The notes: generated by a model not told the origin, from the sequence alone. 64,000 bases of DNA from Dyadobacter bucti (GCF_005869225.1 NZ_SWFP01000009.1:299633-363632); one strand, 5' to 3'; positions 16,499-24,673 are shown, numbered from the stretch's first letter. Numbers and translations are program-made.

Positions 16499-17533
16499 TC
16501 ACTGACAGCCATTTCCGTCGAGCCAATAAACCTTTCCTTCTTTTCTGAGGTTGAGATCCAGGGTTTCCGCGATCACAGAAAGTGTTGCATCCAGCGGCTC
16601 TTTTTCAAATCTTATCGTGAGCCGGCAGTCGGCGATCTGTTGATTGGTAAGCCGCACATCTACATGATAGCCATCCCGGATTGAATTGATCACATCGTCG
16701 AGATTAGCAGCATTAAAATCATATATCTGCGTACGATATCCGAGCATATTGATATTTGCCTGAATACTGCGGATGGTATCGTCCAGCACTTCTGCGCCCT
16801 GGCCCTTCACCAGCTCAATCTTACGTGCGTCTTTGCTGACCCTCACTTTTCCTGTGCTGACATCCACACGAACCGGTTTTTCCTTATAAGCCTTCACATT
16901 GAAAGATGTTCCCAGAACGCTGATCTCCGTTCCGTTTGCGTCAATCAGAAAAGGATGCGCAGCATCCGGTTTAACATCGAAAAACGCTTCTCCCTGTAAT
17001 GAAACCGTCCGCACATCGCCATCGAAAGTTTCGGGGTACGTTAAGGATGAATTGTAATTCAGGAAAACCTTTGTGCCGTCGGGTAATATTTTCTCAATGG
17101 TATTATTGGTGGTAGCTATTTGCAGCGGCTCTCTTTTTTGACGGGTTTGCTCAAGGAAAAACCAGCCGAACGAAAGCATCAGCAAAGTAACAGCAGCAGC
17201 CACCCAGATTCGGAGCGGGAAATTCCGGCGCTTATTTTTTTGCCCAAAATCAATTTCCAATTCCTTTATCTCAGCATCGACGGGTTTTTGGGACGGACCT
17301 TTGTCCATCTTCATTTTCATTTTGTCCCACGCTGCATTGGTATTTACCGGGATCCGGGTCTTATGCATGGAGGATGAATGGTCCCAGAGCAGTCGGTAGG
17401 CGGCAAATTCCCGGGTATGCAGCGGTGAGCTGGCCAGCCAGGCATCCACTTCATTTTTTTCCTGTTCGGTCGCTGTATCTGCCAGGTAACGTGCTAACAG
17501 CTCTTCCGATATGTTTTCATGAGATGAGTTCAT
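16499..17533 (-). CDS. FecR-family anti-sigma factor
   Basis: A 344-residue single-pass membrane protein. A cytoplasmic N-terminal FecR domain (ELLARYLADTATEQEKNEVDAWL) binds the sigma factor. One membrane helix follows (about 108-128, IWVAAAVTLLMLSFGWFF), then the periplasmic FecR domain (ILPDGTKVFLNYNSSLTYPE, VSLQGEAFFDV) and a C-terminal DUF4974 (YDFNAANLDDVINSI). It begins 2 bp after the sigma factor stop and ends 23 bp before the STN protein. It is expected to hold the sigma factor until the STN domain of a partner touches its periplasmic end. Confidence 0.92.
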   Translation of the reverse strand: MNSSHENISEELLARYLADTATEQEKNEVDAWLASSPLHTREFAAYRLLWDHSSSMHKTRIPVNTNAAWDKMKMKMDKGPSQKPVDAEIKELEIDFGQKNKRRNFPLRIWVAAAVTLLMLSFGWFFLEQTRQKREPLQIATTNNTIEKILPDGTKVFLNYNSSLTYPETFDGDVRTVSLQGEAFFDVKPDAAHPFLIDANGTEISVLGTSFNVKAYKEKPVRVDVSTGKVRVSKDARKIELVKGQGAEVLDDTIRSIQANINMLGYRTQIYDFNAANLDDVINSIRDGYHVDVRLTNQQIADCRLTIRFEKEPLDATLSVIAETLDLNLRKEGKVYWLDGNGCQ

Positions 17534-17535
17534 GG

Positions 17536-18213
17536 TTACGATCCGATTAACTGTTCAAGTAAAAGATAAACTGGCCACAACATCGCAGGCAGGTAATCTG
17601 CCAGCTCCAGACGCAGGATTTTCAAAGCTTTGCCAATCTGATTTTCAACCGTTTTGATTGAAATTCCAAGTTGTTCCGCTATTTCATGGTATTTTAATTC
17701 TTCAAATCGGCTCAGCCTGAAAGCTCTCTGGCATTGTTCCGGCAAAGTGCTCACTGCTTTCTCGATCCGCTCTTCCAATTCACTGGCGTGTATCACTTCC
17801 GTAACCGATTCGTAAGATTGTGGAATATAATTTAAAGTATAATCGCGGTGTGCTTCACGTACTGACGCATGTTTAAAACGGTTCAGACAATGATTATGTA
17901 CCGCGCGGTACAAGTAGGATTTCAGAGAAAGGGTGATTTCGAGATCGGCCCGCTTTTCCCATATCGTCAGAAAAACGGTCTGAACCACTTCCTCTGATTC
18001 TTCTTCATCTTTGAGCAACGTGCACGCATAATTGCAAAGGCGCGGGTAGTACTTGCGAAACGTTTGTTCGAACGCCTGCTCGTCACCTCGTCGTATCGCG
18101 CTGACTATTTCTGGGTCGGAAGGATGCACCGATTGAGTTTTTTGATTTTCGGTCAAAAATAAATAATCTCCTTCGATTAATAGTTCCCGATAAAGAAGTG
18201 CGGTCGCTGCCAC
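17536..18213 (-). CDS. ECF RNA polymerase sigma factor (FecI type)
   Basis: A sigma-70 region 2 (EQTFRKYYPRLCNYACTLLKDEEESEEVVQTVFLTIWEKR) and region 4 (LPEQCQRAFRLSRFEELKYHEIAEQLGISIKTVENQIGKAL) are complete, as in Bacteroidota family-1 ECF sigmas. It directs RNA polymerase to genes controlled by the FecR partner, often including its own operon. The start is uncertain: there is no in-frame ATG. GTG at 18213 gives 225 residues; a TTG at 18156 gives 206 residues beginning MTENQKT, closer to family length. The weak start may keep sigma levels low. Confidence 0.9.
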   Translation of the reverse strand: MAATALLYRELLIEGDYLFLTENQKTQSVHPSDPEIVSAIRRGDEQAFEQTFRKYYPRLCNYACTLLKDEEESEEVVQTVFLTIWEKRADLEITLSLKSYLYRAVHNHCLNRFKHASVREAHRDYTLNYIPQSYESVTEVIHASELEERIEKAVSTLPEQCQRAFRLSRFEELKYHEIAEQLGISIKTVENQIGKALKILRLELADYLPAMLWPVYLLLEQLIGS

Positions 18214-18377
18214 GTTTTAAGTCCCTTTTCTTCATGACAATCTGAAAACGTGTTACCCCTATGCATAAAAAATATTTTTTCCGATAGGGGTTTTGAAATT
18301 CTGAAATGTCTGGAATAAAACAGGCGTAAGCAGGTTTTTGTCATTTTTAAAGTTATAGCTCAATTCATCTATTAGCC

Positions 18378-19100
18378 ATGAAACATTTACTTTTTTCTCT
18401 TTGCATCGGATTTTCACTTCTTATCGGCCTAGAATCCTGTGTTTATGTAAATTCAGGAAATGACATTCCTCCGCGGGGAGAAAGCACCCGGACTTACGAT
18501 TTCAGGGGTTTTGATGAAATTGAAATGAGCCATGCTTTCCGTGTGCATGTACAGGCCGGGGCGACATTTTCGGTTTCCGCTACGGGCGAGCTCAATGATC
18601 TGGACGATCTAAATATTTTTGTCCAGGACGGGAAGCTGGTGGCGCGTTACAACAATTCGTGGAAGAATAACAGACGGCAAATGGATATCGATATCACCAT
18701 GCCTGCGTTGGAATCGGTTGATTTTTCAGGTGCGGTGAATGCCTCTGTCGAAGGCTTTGAAAATTTGTCCAGGTTGGACTTCGAATTGTCGGGTGCCTCG
18801 CGCTGTGATTTTGACGGCACGGCCCAGTCGCTGGAATTTGATCTGTCGGGAGCTTCGGAGCTGAATCTTTTCGGCCATTCTAGGTACTTGGACGGAGAAA
18901 TTTCGGGTGCTTCAAAATTAAACGCATTTGATTTGTCGGCAGAAGAATCTGATCTGGATTTGTCCGGCGCGAGCAGTGCGCGGGTCTGGATAACCGGATT
19001 TCTGGATGTGGAGGCCAGCGGCGCCAGCAGTATCCGGTTCAAGGGCAGTCCCCGAATCGAGCAAAAATTATCGGGTGGCAGCAGCCTGCGACCGGAGTAA
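18378..19100 (+). CDS. Head-GIN-domain (DUF2807) lipoprotein
   Basis: A 240-residue protein with a lipoprotein signal peptide (lipobox LESC, Cys21). The mature part is a beta-helix of short repeats in which SGAS recurs about every 20-22 residues (LSGASRCDF, LSGASELNL, ISGASKLNA, LSGASSARV, ASGASSIRF, LSGGSSLRP). This is the putative auto-transporter adhesin, head GIN domain family, common in Bacteroidota and of unknown function. It faces away from the ECF sigma operon across a 164-bp spacer and is convergent with the dipeptidase gene (5 bp apart). Confidence 0.85.
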   Translation: MKHLLFSLCIGFSLLIGLESCVYVNSGNDIPPRGESTRTYDFRGFDEIEMSHAFRVHVQAGATFSVSATGELNDLDDLNIFVQDGKLVARYNNSWKNNRRQMDIDITMPALESVDFSGAVNASVEGFENLSRLDFELSGASRCDFDGTAQSLEFDLSGASELNLFGHSRYLDGEISGASKLNAFDLSAEESDLDLSGASSARVWITGFLDVEASGASSIRFKGSPRIEQKLSGGSSLRPE

Positions 19101-19105
19101 GCTGC

Positions 19106-19819
19106 TTATTTGATCATGCCGTACCTGGCCCGGGCCTCGCTTTTCGACATTCCGTCAAAATGCCACCATTCTGTGGTGTTGGTTTTAAATCCGGCCTGGT
19201 TCATCACTTTTCGCAAAATCTGCCGGTTGGCGATCTGCTTTTGGGAAAGCTTGCCTTTGCTCAGCATTTCTTGTTCCGAGCGTGGGTAGGCGAGTGGGCC
19301 GAAGAAATCGAAATTGGTACCCATATCAAGTGGTGTACCTTTTTCATCAGCAATAGTAAGATCAATGGCACAGCCGAAATTATGATTGGAACCGATCCTG
19401 GGGTCTGCCACATACTGTGTTTTGCTCCGGGCCGGGATGTTCAAATTGTCCAGGGCATTCCAAAGGTCGTATTGAACGGAATTCGGCCGGGCTGCATCGT
19501 ATACCAACAAGCTGTAACCAGGATTGGATTTTTTCAAAAGCGCAGATGCGTTGGCCAGCCTTTTGACCATTTCCGGCTGAAGGTATGCGCGGTTCAGGTC
19601 TCCGTAAACATCTTTGCCTATAAAATTGTCGGTAATGGAATATTTTAGTTCTACGAGAATTCCGGGAATCGCTTTCTGGATATCAACCAGGCCCTGATCG
19701 ATCATTTTTTGTTCTATGGCAGGGACAGCGGCGGTTTTCGGTTCTTTTTTTGACTGGGAAAAAGCGCCGGTAATCAGGAGAAAAATGAAGGGAATTAACG
19801 TTAAAAGCCTTTTAAACAT
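19106..19819 (-). CDS. D-alanyl-D-alanine dipeptidase, VanX/DdpX family (M15D)
   Basis: From ATG 19819 the protein has 237 residues with signal peptide 1-22 (MFKRLLTLIP to AFSQS). Zinc peptidase motifs are intact: SNHNFGCAIDLT (SxHxxGxAxD) and the C-terminal EWWHF with the catalytic Glu and third zinc His. It should cleave D-Ala-D-Ala in the periplasm, as in peptidoglycan recycling; nothing nearby (no VanA/VanH or VanRS) suggests glycopeptide resistance. The frame extends to a TTG at 19852, but that start would place a terminator-like hairpin inside the gene, so ATG 19819 is chosen. Confidence 0.85.
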   Translation of the reverse strand: MFKRLLTLIPFIFLLITGAFSQSKKEPKTAAVPAIEQKMIDQGLVDIQKAIPGILVELKYSITDNFIGKDVYGDLNRAYLQPEMVKRLANASALLKKSNPGYSLLVYDAARPNSVQYDLWNALDNLNIPARSKTQYVADPRIGSNHNFGCAIDLTIADEKGTPLDMGTNFDFFGPLAYPRSEQEMLSKGKLSQKQIANRQILRKVMNQAGFKTNTTEWWHFDGMSKSEARARYGMIK

Positions 19820-19862
19820 AAAAAATGAATATCTGTTGCGGGAATTGCGCAAAGATATTCAT
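19820..19862 (-). terminator. Terminator-like hairpin touching the dipeptidase start codon
   Basis: Arms ATGAATATCT (19825-19834) and AGATATTCAT (19853-19862) pair perfectly and TTGCG/CGCAA extend the stem inwards with one bulge. On the minus strand the hairpin is followed directly by six T and then the dipeptidase ATG. It fits an intrinsic terminator of the upstream LiaF-like operon, or an attenuator/translation block of the dipeptidase. Confidence 0.65.
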
Positions 19863-19883
19863 TTAGGGTTAGTACCGTAGGAT

Positions 19884-20903
19884 CTAGTACCGTTTGATAT
19901 TTACGCTGGTAAGGCCGCCTTCAAAGTGGATAACTATTTTTTTTGCAGCATTATCGAAACCATCCGAACGATAGTGACCGTTTCCTACTTTGTGTAGATC
20001 ATCCATGCTTTTAGCGTTCAGCGCGCCGTCCATGAACATTTCGCAGCCCACGGATCTCGGTATTTCCACTGTTACTGAGGCTACGCCCGCTTCAATGTCA
20101 ATGTCTGCATTGCTCAGCTTGTCACCCATTCGGATGTCCATATCCGCAACGCCAGTGCTTACTTTCAGCTTTTCAACTTTGTAATTACTGAAATCAAAAT
20201 TACCTTTTCCGGCACCGATTCCCAGGTCGATATTCCAGACAGGTTTTTCGTTCAGCTGAATTTTCGCTTCGTTATTGATTTTTCCATTTTTGATCTTCAC
20301 GTTGCCCTCTTCCATTTTCAGGTTGACAGTCGCGGAATTATCGAGTTTGTTGATGGAAGTATTTGACAGAAAGCCGACAATCGAGCTTTTGGTACTGGCC
20401 TCGAAAAGCTTGTCCGTATTGCCATTCAACGAAAATGACCCTGCACCACCTTCCAGATGAAAGTTGGCTTTCTGGATAAAATCTTCCATTTCATATTTAT
20501 AAGATCCGTTTATCGGCTTTTTCCATTTGCCGTTTTCTCTTTCATCATCTCCGTCCCGGTCGTCGTCGCGATCACCGTCGTCTTCGTGGCCGTCATAATC
20601 ATAATCATCATCGTCATGATCGTTCCAGCCAAAGTTCCAGTTGTTTCGGTCAAAAGCCCTGTCGGTACGATTTATAATTCCACCGAAAACGGCCAATATG
20701 ATCAGCAAACCGACCAGGCCGCCGGAAGCACCGCGTTCCCCGCCCGAAACGAGCAGCAATGCGCCCGCGACTATCAGCAACACCGGCCAGTAAGGCAGGA
20801 CTTGGTCCCATTGAATGTGGACCAGACCCATATTCCTAAGTAACCAGTACAACCCGATCATTACAAGTAACCCACCCCAGACTATGCCTCGTGTATTTTT
20901 CAT
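19884..20903 (-). CDS. LiaF-like membrane protein with acidic linker
   Basis: A 339-residue protein. The first 75 residues form two to three membrane helices of the LiaI/LiaF-like type (GIVWGGLLVMIGLYWLL, YWPVLLIVAGALLLV). Then comes an unusually acidic linker of Asp/Glu/Arg (about residues 95-125), then a beta-rich C-terminal domain (from about 135) resembling the cell-wall-active-antibiotic response domain of LiaF. LiaF proteins restrain envelope-stress two-component systems in Firmicutes; in Bacteroidota the role is not established. It is the third gene of a pspC/DUF5668/liaF-like operon, 5 bp after the small gene. Confidence 0.78.
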   Translation of the reverse strand: MKNTRGIVWGGLLVMIGLYWLLRNMGLVHIQWDQVLPYWPVLLIVAGALLLVSGGERGASGGLVGLLIILAVFGGIINRTDRAFDRNNWNFGWNDHDDDDYDYDGHEDDGDRDDDRDGDDERENGKWKKPINGSYKYEMEDFIQKANFHLEGGAGSFSLNGNTDKLFEASTKSSIVGFLSNTSINKLDNSATVNLKMEEGNVKIKNGKINNEAKIQLNEKPVWNIDLGIGAGKGNFDFSNYKVEKLKVSTGVADMDIRMGDKLSNADIDIEAGVASVTVEIPRSVGCEMFMDGALNAKSMDDLHKVGNGHYRSDGFDNAAKKIVIHFEGGLTSVNIKRY

Positions 20904-20908
20904 AATAA

Positions 20909-21094
20909 TTAAATGTTTGAACGGTTAGATGTGTCAGAATTCAGGAAGTGACGCAGCAGCAGAAGCCCTCCGGTGGTGATCATAATGATCGGCCAGAAAA
21001 ATCTGCCAAAGTCGAATTCGGTCAGTTCTTCGATGAGAAACAGAGACCCGGTAATGATCAGGATTACTCCCCAGAAAATATTTCGAAAGTTCAT
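20909..21094 (-). CDS. Small LiaI/LiaF-like transmembrane protein
   Basis: A 61-residue protein with two membrane helices (NIFWGVILIITGSLFLIEEL and FFWPIIMITTGGLLLLRHFL). It matches the LiaF transmembrane-like region (DUF5668) seen at the N-terminus of its downstream neighbour, so it may be a free-standing copy of that module. The C-terminal tail is short and polar. It is 30 bp after the PspC gene and 5 bp before the LiaF-like gene, clearly one operon. Function unknown; probably forms a membrane complex with the neighbours. Confidence 0.75.
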   Translation of the reverse strand: MNFRNIFWGVILIITGSLFLIEELTEFDFGRFFWPIIMITTGGLLLLRHFLNSDTSNRSNI

Positions 21095-21124
21095 GGCTAA
21101 AATTGTTTAGATAAAGGCTGGTAA

Positions 21125-21760
21125 CTAATTCACTTTGATAATAGCATCGTCTTCGTCATCGGGCTTTTTGTTTTCCGGATCTTCGGGAAAGTGCGTCGCC
21201 GGTGAAGTTGATGACGTAAAAGGCGTATAAGGTTGCGGATCGGGTTCCACAGGCGCTGGTGCTACCGGTTCCGTCGGAGGCGGGGTGGTCGGGTAAACTG
21301 TCGTATTATGGTTCTCCTGCTCTTTATCACGCTGGCGCAAAATCAGGAATGCTCCGATGGCGATAAGAATGATCGGCCAGAAGTATTTTTTGAACTGGTA
21401 CCAAACCGGAAAGTCATCTACCAGCATCACAGCTCCAAAGAATATCAGCACACCACCCAATATCATTACCGTCTGATCTGTTCTTTTTTTGTCAAAAATC
21501 GGATCACCTGGCGTGGAAGAACCGGTGCCAAACCCTGTTGTAGTAGAGGAATATGGCGCTGCCGGTCCGGTTGGTAATACTGCCCATAAAATGATATACA
21601 ATATCCCCGTCCAGCCAAAGCTCGGTGGTATCGGAAGCAATAACATGACTACAAACAAAACACGTACAATAACTACATCGATCTGTAAATACTGTGCGAT
21701 TCCGGAAGCAACTCCTCCAAATACTGCCTGATCGGGTATGCGGTGCAATTTCTTTTCCAT
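21125..21760 (-). CDS. pspC: PspC-domain protein
   Basis: A 211-residue protein. Residues 1-65 are a PspC domain (KLHRIPDQAVFGGVASGIAQYLQIDVVIVRVLFVVML, then ILYIILWAVLP). A linker and two more membrane helices of the LiaF-like type follow (about 100-118, 127-143), then a Pro/Thr/Glu-rich tail (about 150-211). PspC senses or stabilises the inner membrane under stress. It leads the three-gene operon with the DUF5668 and LiaF-like proteins. No pspA or pspF is visible here. Confidence 0.88.
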   Translation of the reverse strand: MEKKLHRIPDQAVFGGVASGIAQYLQIDVVIVRVLFVVMLLLPIPPSFGWTGILYIILWAVLPTGPAAPYSSTTTGFGTGSSTPGDPIFDKKRTDQTVMILGGVLIFFGAVMLVDDFPVWYQFKKYFWPIILIAIGAFLILRQRDKEQENHNTTVYPTTPPPTEPVAPAPVEPDPQPYTPFTSSTSPATHFPEDPENKKPDDEDDAIIKVN

Positions 21761-21875
21761 AATAGGTTTAACGTTTATTTGTATTCAAAGGTAGTAGGTA
21801 ATGCAAGATACTGCCATCCAGAAATTTATTATCGGTTAAGACGCGTGTTGAGTGGTTCTTTTTGAGGAGAGTTCG

Positions 21876-22499
21876 TTATTGTTCTTCCAGGGCTTCCAGA
21901 ATATCCATCATACTTCCGAAATCTTTGTATCCCGGGCGGATTTCTTCGCTGCCACGCAATGCAATCCCGATGTGCGGGAAAAGCTCGGTAAGTGCAGCCA
22001 CCGTAAATTCATTGTCCAGTCCAAAACCGACCAGTATCGGGTATTCTTCGGCCAGTGCGCCCAGCACCTGCATCCATTGCTCCGAAAGCTCGGCATCCTG
22101 GTCGCTTTCCAGTAAAAAATGGGATACGTCTCCTTCGTAGCGGCTCAAAATAGAGCTGATCTCGTCAGCTTCGTACAAATCCACGCTGATACGAAGGATG
22201 AGGGGCAAGTTCAGTTCGGCACGCAGGTAACTCAAAAGGCCCGGTGACTCTACCTGCACAGTATGCACAGGATATTTGCTCAGGGATTCCAGAATGGCCT
22301 CAGGATTGGTCTGAGCAGTTTCGGCTACCAGCGTTACGCCAGCCAGCCAGGAGCAGATATCTTCAAACTTTTTAGGGGAGATATAATTAGGGGAGTCTTC
22401 GTCTATGGAAAAACCAAGCATTTCTACCCCCATACCTGCACAATAACGGGCATCGGACAGATTGGTAACATTGCTGATTTTTACGGTTCTGGTAAGCAT
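21876..22499 (-). CDS. TrpF-like (phosphoribosylanthranilate isomerase-like) barrel protein
   Basis: From ATG 22499 the protein is 207 residues. The N-terminal VKISNVTNLSDARYCAGMGVEMLGF lines up with the TrpF start KICGxT..EDA, and later strands (HTVQVESP, LILRISVDL, PILVGFGLDN, GIALRGSEE) follow the TrpF/HisA barrel. However the catalytic TrpF cysteine in KICG is replaced by Ser9 and the following Gly by Asn, and the phosphate-binding GGL-like motif is not evident. It is unlikely to be a working PRA isomerase and has no trp neighbours. The longer frame to 22601 overlaps the DUF2442 gene and is rejected. Confidence 0.65.
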   Translation of the reverse strand: MLTRTVKISNVTNLSDARYCAGMGVEMLGFSIDEDSPNYISPKKFEDICSWLAGVTLVAETAQTNPEAILESLSKYPVHTVQVESPGLLSYLRAELNLPLILRISVDLYEADEISSILSRYEGDVSHFLLESDQDAELSEQWMQVLGALAEEYPILVGFGLDNEFTVAALTELFPHIGIALRGSEEIRPGYKDFGSMMDILEALEEQ

Positions 22500-22516
22500 A
22501 TCTATTTCAGGATTAT

Positions 22517-22792
22517 TCACTGCAAAGATAGGCCTTGATTCTTTATTTCCCCGGAGTGAAGTTGCTCGATCGGGAAAATCAGGTCCCAATCCTTTCCCCA
22601 TACTATATTTCCACGCTCTATTCTGAAGTTTTTAAAATGTTTCAGATTCTTGTACTTATCGTACTGAGGATGTGGGTTTTTATCCAAAAAATCCTGAAAG
22701 TTTATGACTTGTCTGGTACTGTCGGAAAACGTGATCTGGACTTTAAAGTCAGATACATATTCCGCGTCGGTTACCTTTATTGTTGAGATCAT
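22517..22792 (-). CDS. DUF2442-domain protein, partner of the DUF4160 remnant
   Basis: A 91-residue protein with the DUF2442 pattern: a beta strand around VKITFSDSTRQVINFQDFLD, then LKHFKNFRIERGNIVWGKDWDLIFPIEQL. Genes of this family usually follow a DUF4160 gene and the pair has been suggested to be a toxin-antitoxin-like module, though this is not proven. Its ATG overlaps the stop of the broken DUF4160 gene by 4 bp, so it was translationally coupled to it. With the partner interrupted it may be poorly expressed. Confidence 0.8.
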   Translation of the reverse strand: MISTIKVTDAEYVSDFKVQITFSDSTRQVINFQDFLDKNPHPQYDKYKNLKHFKNFRIERGNIVWGKDWDLIFPIEQLHSGEIKNQGLSLQ

Positions 22793-23091
22793 AACTTTTT
22801 AGTAATCTTTTTACTTTTCACCTTCTTTTTCAAAATAAAGAAATCGGTCCAGCGGTCAGCTATTTCAACAGCGTATATCTCGATTACTTTTTGAGCTTCT
22901 TTTACTTGCTTGGCGGGCAGAGGCTCAATTCCCGAAGCTTGCCTGATCTGGACATCTTTTAAATTTCCATTTTAAAAAAACAATTCAAAAATACTCTCGA
23001 ATTCATTGTATGATACATGAACATGAATCGGAAGGTGCTCATTTGAATAGAAATAGAAGATAATCCCGAAGTATTCTAAAATTTTTGGCAT
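22789..23091 (-). pseudogene. DUF4160 gene interrupted by a nonsense codon
   Basis: From ATG 23091 the frame reads MPKILEYFGIIFYFYSNEH and HVHVSYNEFESIFELFF, a typical DUF4160 start, then hits TAA as codon 40 (22972-22974). The same frame continues NGNLKDVQIRQASGIEPL, VIEIYAVEIADRWTDFF and KKKVKSKKITKKL to a TGA that overlaps the DUF2442 ATG by 4 bp. The 100-codon length and coupling are intact, so only a single codon is broken; there is no frameshift. A short 39-residue product or stop readthrough are the alternatives to full inactivation. Confidence 0.85.
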
Positions 23092-23125
23092 AGTGTGTAA
23101 TTGAATTATATACTAAAATAATGAA

Positions 23126-23179
23126 AAAAGACAAGCAATCGGAAGGCCGGGTTGGGACTTCTTCTTTTGCTTGTCTTTT
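23126..23179. terminator. Bidirectional intrinsic terminator
   Basis: Thirteen-base arms AAAAGACAAGCAA (23126-23138) and TTGCTTGTCTTTT (23167-23179) pair perfectly around a 28-nt loop. On the minus strand a T-run follows, ending the transcript of the galactose operon and its trailing DUF2442-like gene before the DUF4160 remnant. Confidence 0.7.
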
Positions 23180-23219
23180 GTGCTGATTTAGATTGTCAGG
23201 TTTTTCGGGGGGAATAGAG

Positions 23220-23504
23220 TTATGCAGCCACCAATTTCATAGTTTCTTCCAATAAAAAACCTCTTAGGCTAAGATCTGCGTCCAGTTCTGGCCAGTGAAT
23301 GCCGTAGTCGGAAACAGTATATTGTAACAATTCCCAGTCAATAGCCTGTTCTAACACTGGATATGAGGACAATGAACGTTGGATAATACGACGATTGTTC
23401 AATACAAAAATAGCCAAGTCCAGCTCTCTGAAACACGTAAAGAACTTTATCCTTAAACGATTATCGCTAATAACCTTGTCTAATTTGTCGCGAACAATGT
23501 TCAT
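23220..23504 (-). CDS. DUF2442-like protein, solitary
   Basis: A 94-residue protein whose C-terminal YTVSDYGIHWPELDADLSLRGFLLEE matches the DUF2442 ending (GIHWPxLDEDxSxxGLL). The middle RSLSSYPVLEQAIDWELLQ fits the preceding helix. It starts 1 bp after the galM stop on the same strand and ends before a strong terminator, so it is the last gene of the galactose transcript. No DUF4160-type partner is next to it; the broken one lies 130 bp downstream. Its link with galactose use is probably accidental. Confidence 0.7.
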   Translation of the reverse strand: MNIVRDKLDKVISDNRLRIKFFTCFRELDLAIFVLNNRRIIQRSLSSYPVLEQAIDWELLQYTVSDYGIHWPELDADLSLRGFLLEETMKLVAA

Positions 23505-23505
23505 A

Positions 23506-24648
23506 CTACTTCGCCGAAAACTTATACTTTGTTGTCGTATTATAAGTTTCGCCCGGGTTCAGCACGGTTGATGGGAACCCTGGCTGGTTTGGGGAATCGG
23601 GATAATGTTCTGTTTCCAGGCAAAAACCGAACCTTTTGGAGTAGGTCGCATTTTTCCCTTTCAGGCTGCCGTCGAGGAAATTGCCAGTATAAAACTGAAC
23701 CGCCGGCTCAGTGGTATACACTTCCATAAATCTGCCGCTTTCCGGATCTTTTACGGTTGCAAAAAGTACAAGTCCAGGCTCGGACCTTTTAATTACCCAG
23801 CAGTGGTCATATCCTCCTCCGTTTTTGATCTGCTCATCTTCGATCTTGTCAATGCCGGCTTTTACCGCAGTTGGTTTTCTGAGATCAAAAGGTGTTCCTT
23901 CCACGGCCCGCAGTTCACCGGTAGGGATCAATGTAGCGTCGACCGGCACAATGCTGTCGGATGCTATCGAAACTTCATGGTCCAGAATATCACGTTTCAA
24001 GCCTGTGAGGTTGAAGTAGGAGTGATTGGTCAGGTTCACGACGGTGGGTTTGTCGGTTGTGGCATTGTAGTTGATGGACAATGCATTCTCATTATCCAAC
24101 GTGTAGGTAACTTTTACAGTAAGGTTACCCGGATAGCCTTCTTCCATATCTTTGCTAACATACTCCAGTTCGAGGCCGACAATTGAGTCCTTATTGATTT
24201 CGGTCGCCTTCCATATCACTTTGTCAAAACCTTTTTTTCCTCCGTGCAGCGCATTGGGTCCATTGTTAATGGCCAGCGAATACTCGGTTCCATTGAGCTT
24301 GAATTTGCCTTTTCCAATACGATTACCATACCTTCCAACCAACGCACCAAAAAACGGATGTCCCGCCAGGTAGGGAGCAAGCGAATCAAAACCAAGCACA
24401 ACATCGGCCCATTCGCCTTTTTTGTCAGGCGCTGTGATTTTGGTAACAATACCTCCATAATTTGTGATGTTCACAGTCATACCATTGGCATTGGTAAGGG
24501 TATAAAGGTCAGCCTTCTGGCCGTCGGGAAGTTTGCCAAATTCTTCTTTGGAAATAGTACTGATCATGGTTTCTTCTTTATTGTTTTCTGAGCAGCTGAA
24601 AATAGACATGCTGATCAGTGTGATTAGAAAAACGGGTAGTTTTTTCAT
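23506..24648 (-). CDS. galM: Aldose 1-epimerase (galactose mutarotase), lipoprotein
   Basis: A 380-residue protein with a lipoprotein signal (SIFSC, Cys19) and a complete GalM domain. Motifs include NYGGIVTKITAPDKKG, HPFFGALVGRYGNRIG, NGPNALHGGKKGFDK with a catalytic His, NLTNHSYFNLTG, and LETEHYPDSPNQP with the catalytic Glu. It interconverts alpha- and beta-galactose (or other aldoses). Lipidation places it on the periplasmic side of a membrane, where it could act on sugar freed from oligosaccharides before uptake. It begins 25 bp after galK in the same operon. Confidence 0.92.
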   Translation of the reverse strand: MKKLPVFLITLISMSIFSCSENNKEETMISTISKEEFGKLPDGQKADLYTLTNANGMTVNITNYGGIVTKITAPDKKGEWADVVLGFDSLAPYLAGHPFFGALVGRYGNRIGKGKFKLNGTEYSLAINNGPNALHGGKKGFDKVIWKATEINKDSIVGLELEYVSKDMEEGYPGNLTVKVTYTLDNENALSINYNATTDKPTVVNLTNHSYFNLTGLKRDILDHEVSIASDSIVPVDATLIPTGELRAVEGTPFDLRKPTAVKAGIDKIEDEQIKNGGGYDHCWVIKRSEPGLVLFATVKDPESGRFMEVYTTEPAVQFYTGNFLDGSLKGKNATYSKRFGFCLETEHYPDSPNQPGFPSTVLNPGETYNTTTKYKFSAK

Positions 24649-24673
24649 AGTAAAAGGTTAAAAGTTCGCGGCA

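Noticed and set aside
22971..22980. Homopolymer sequencing error as cause of the DUF4160 stop
   Set aside because: The T/A run next to the stop is suspicious, but the reading frame is the same before and after it and the gene ends in the normal coupled stop, so a length error in the run would not explain it. A base substitution error remains possible.
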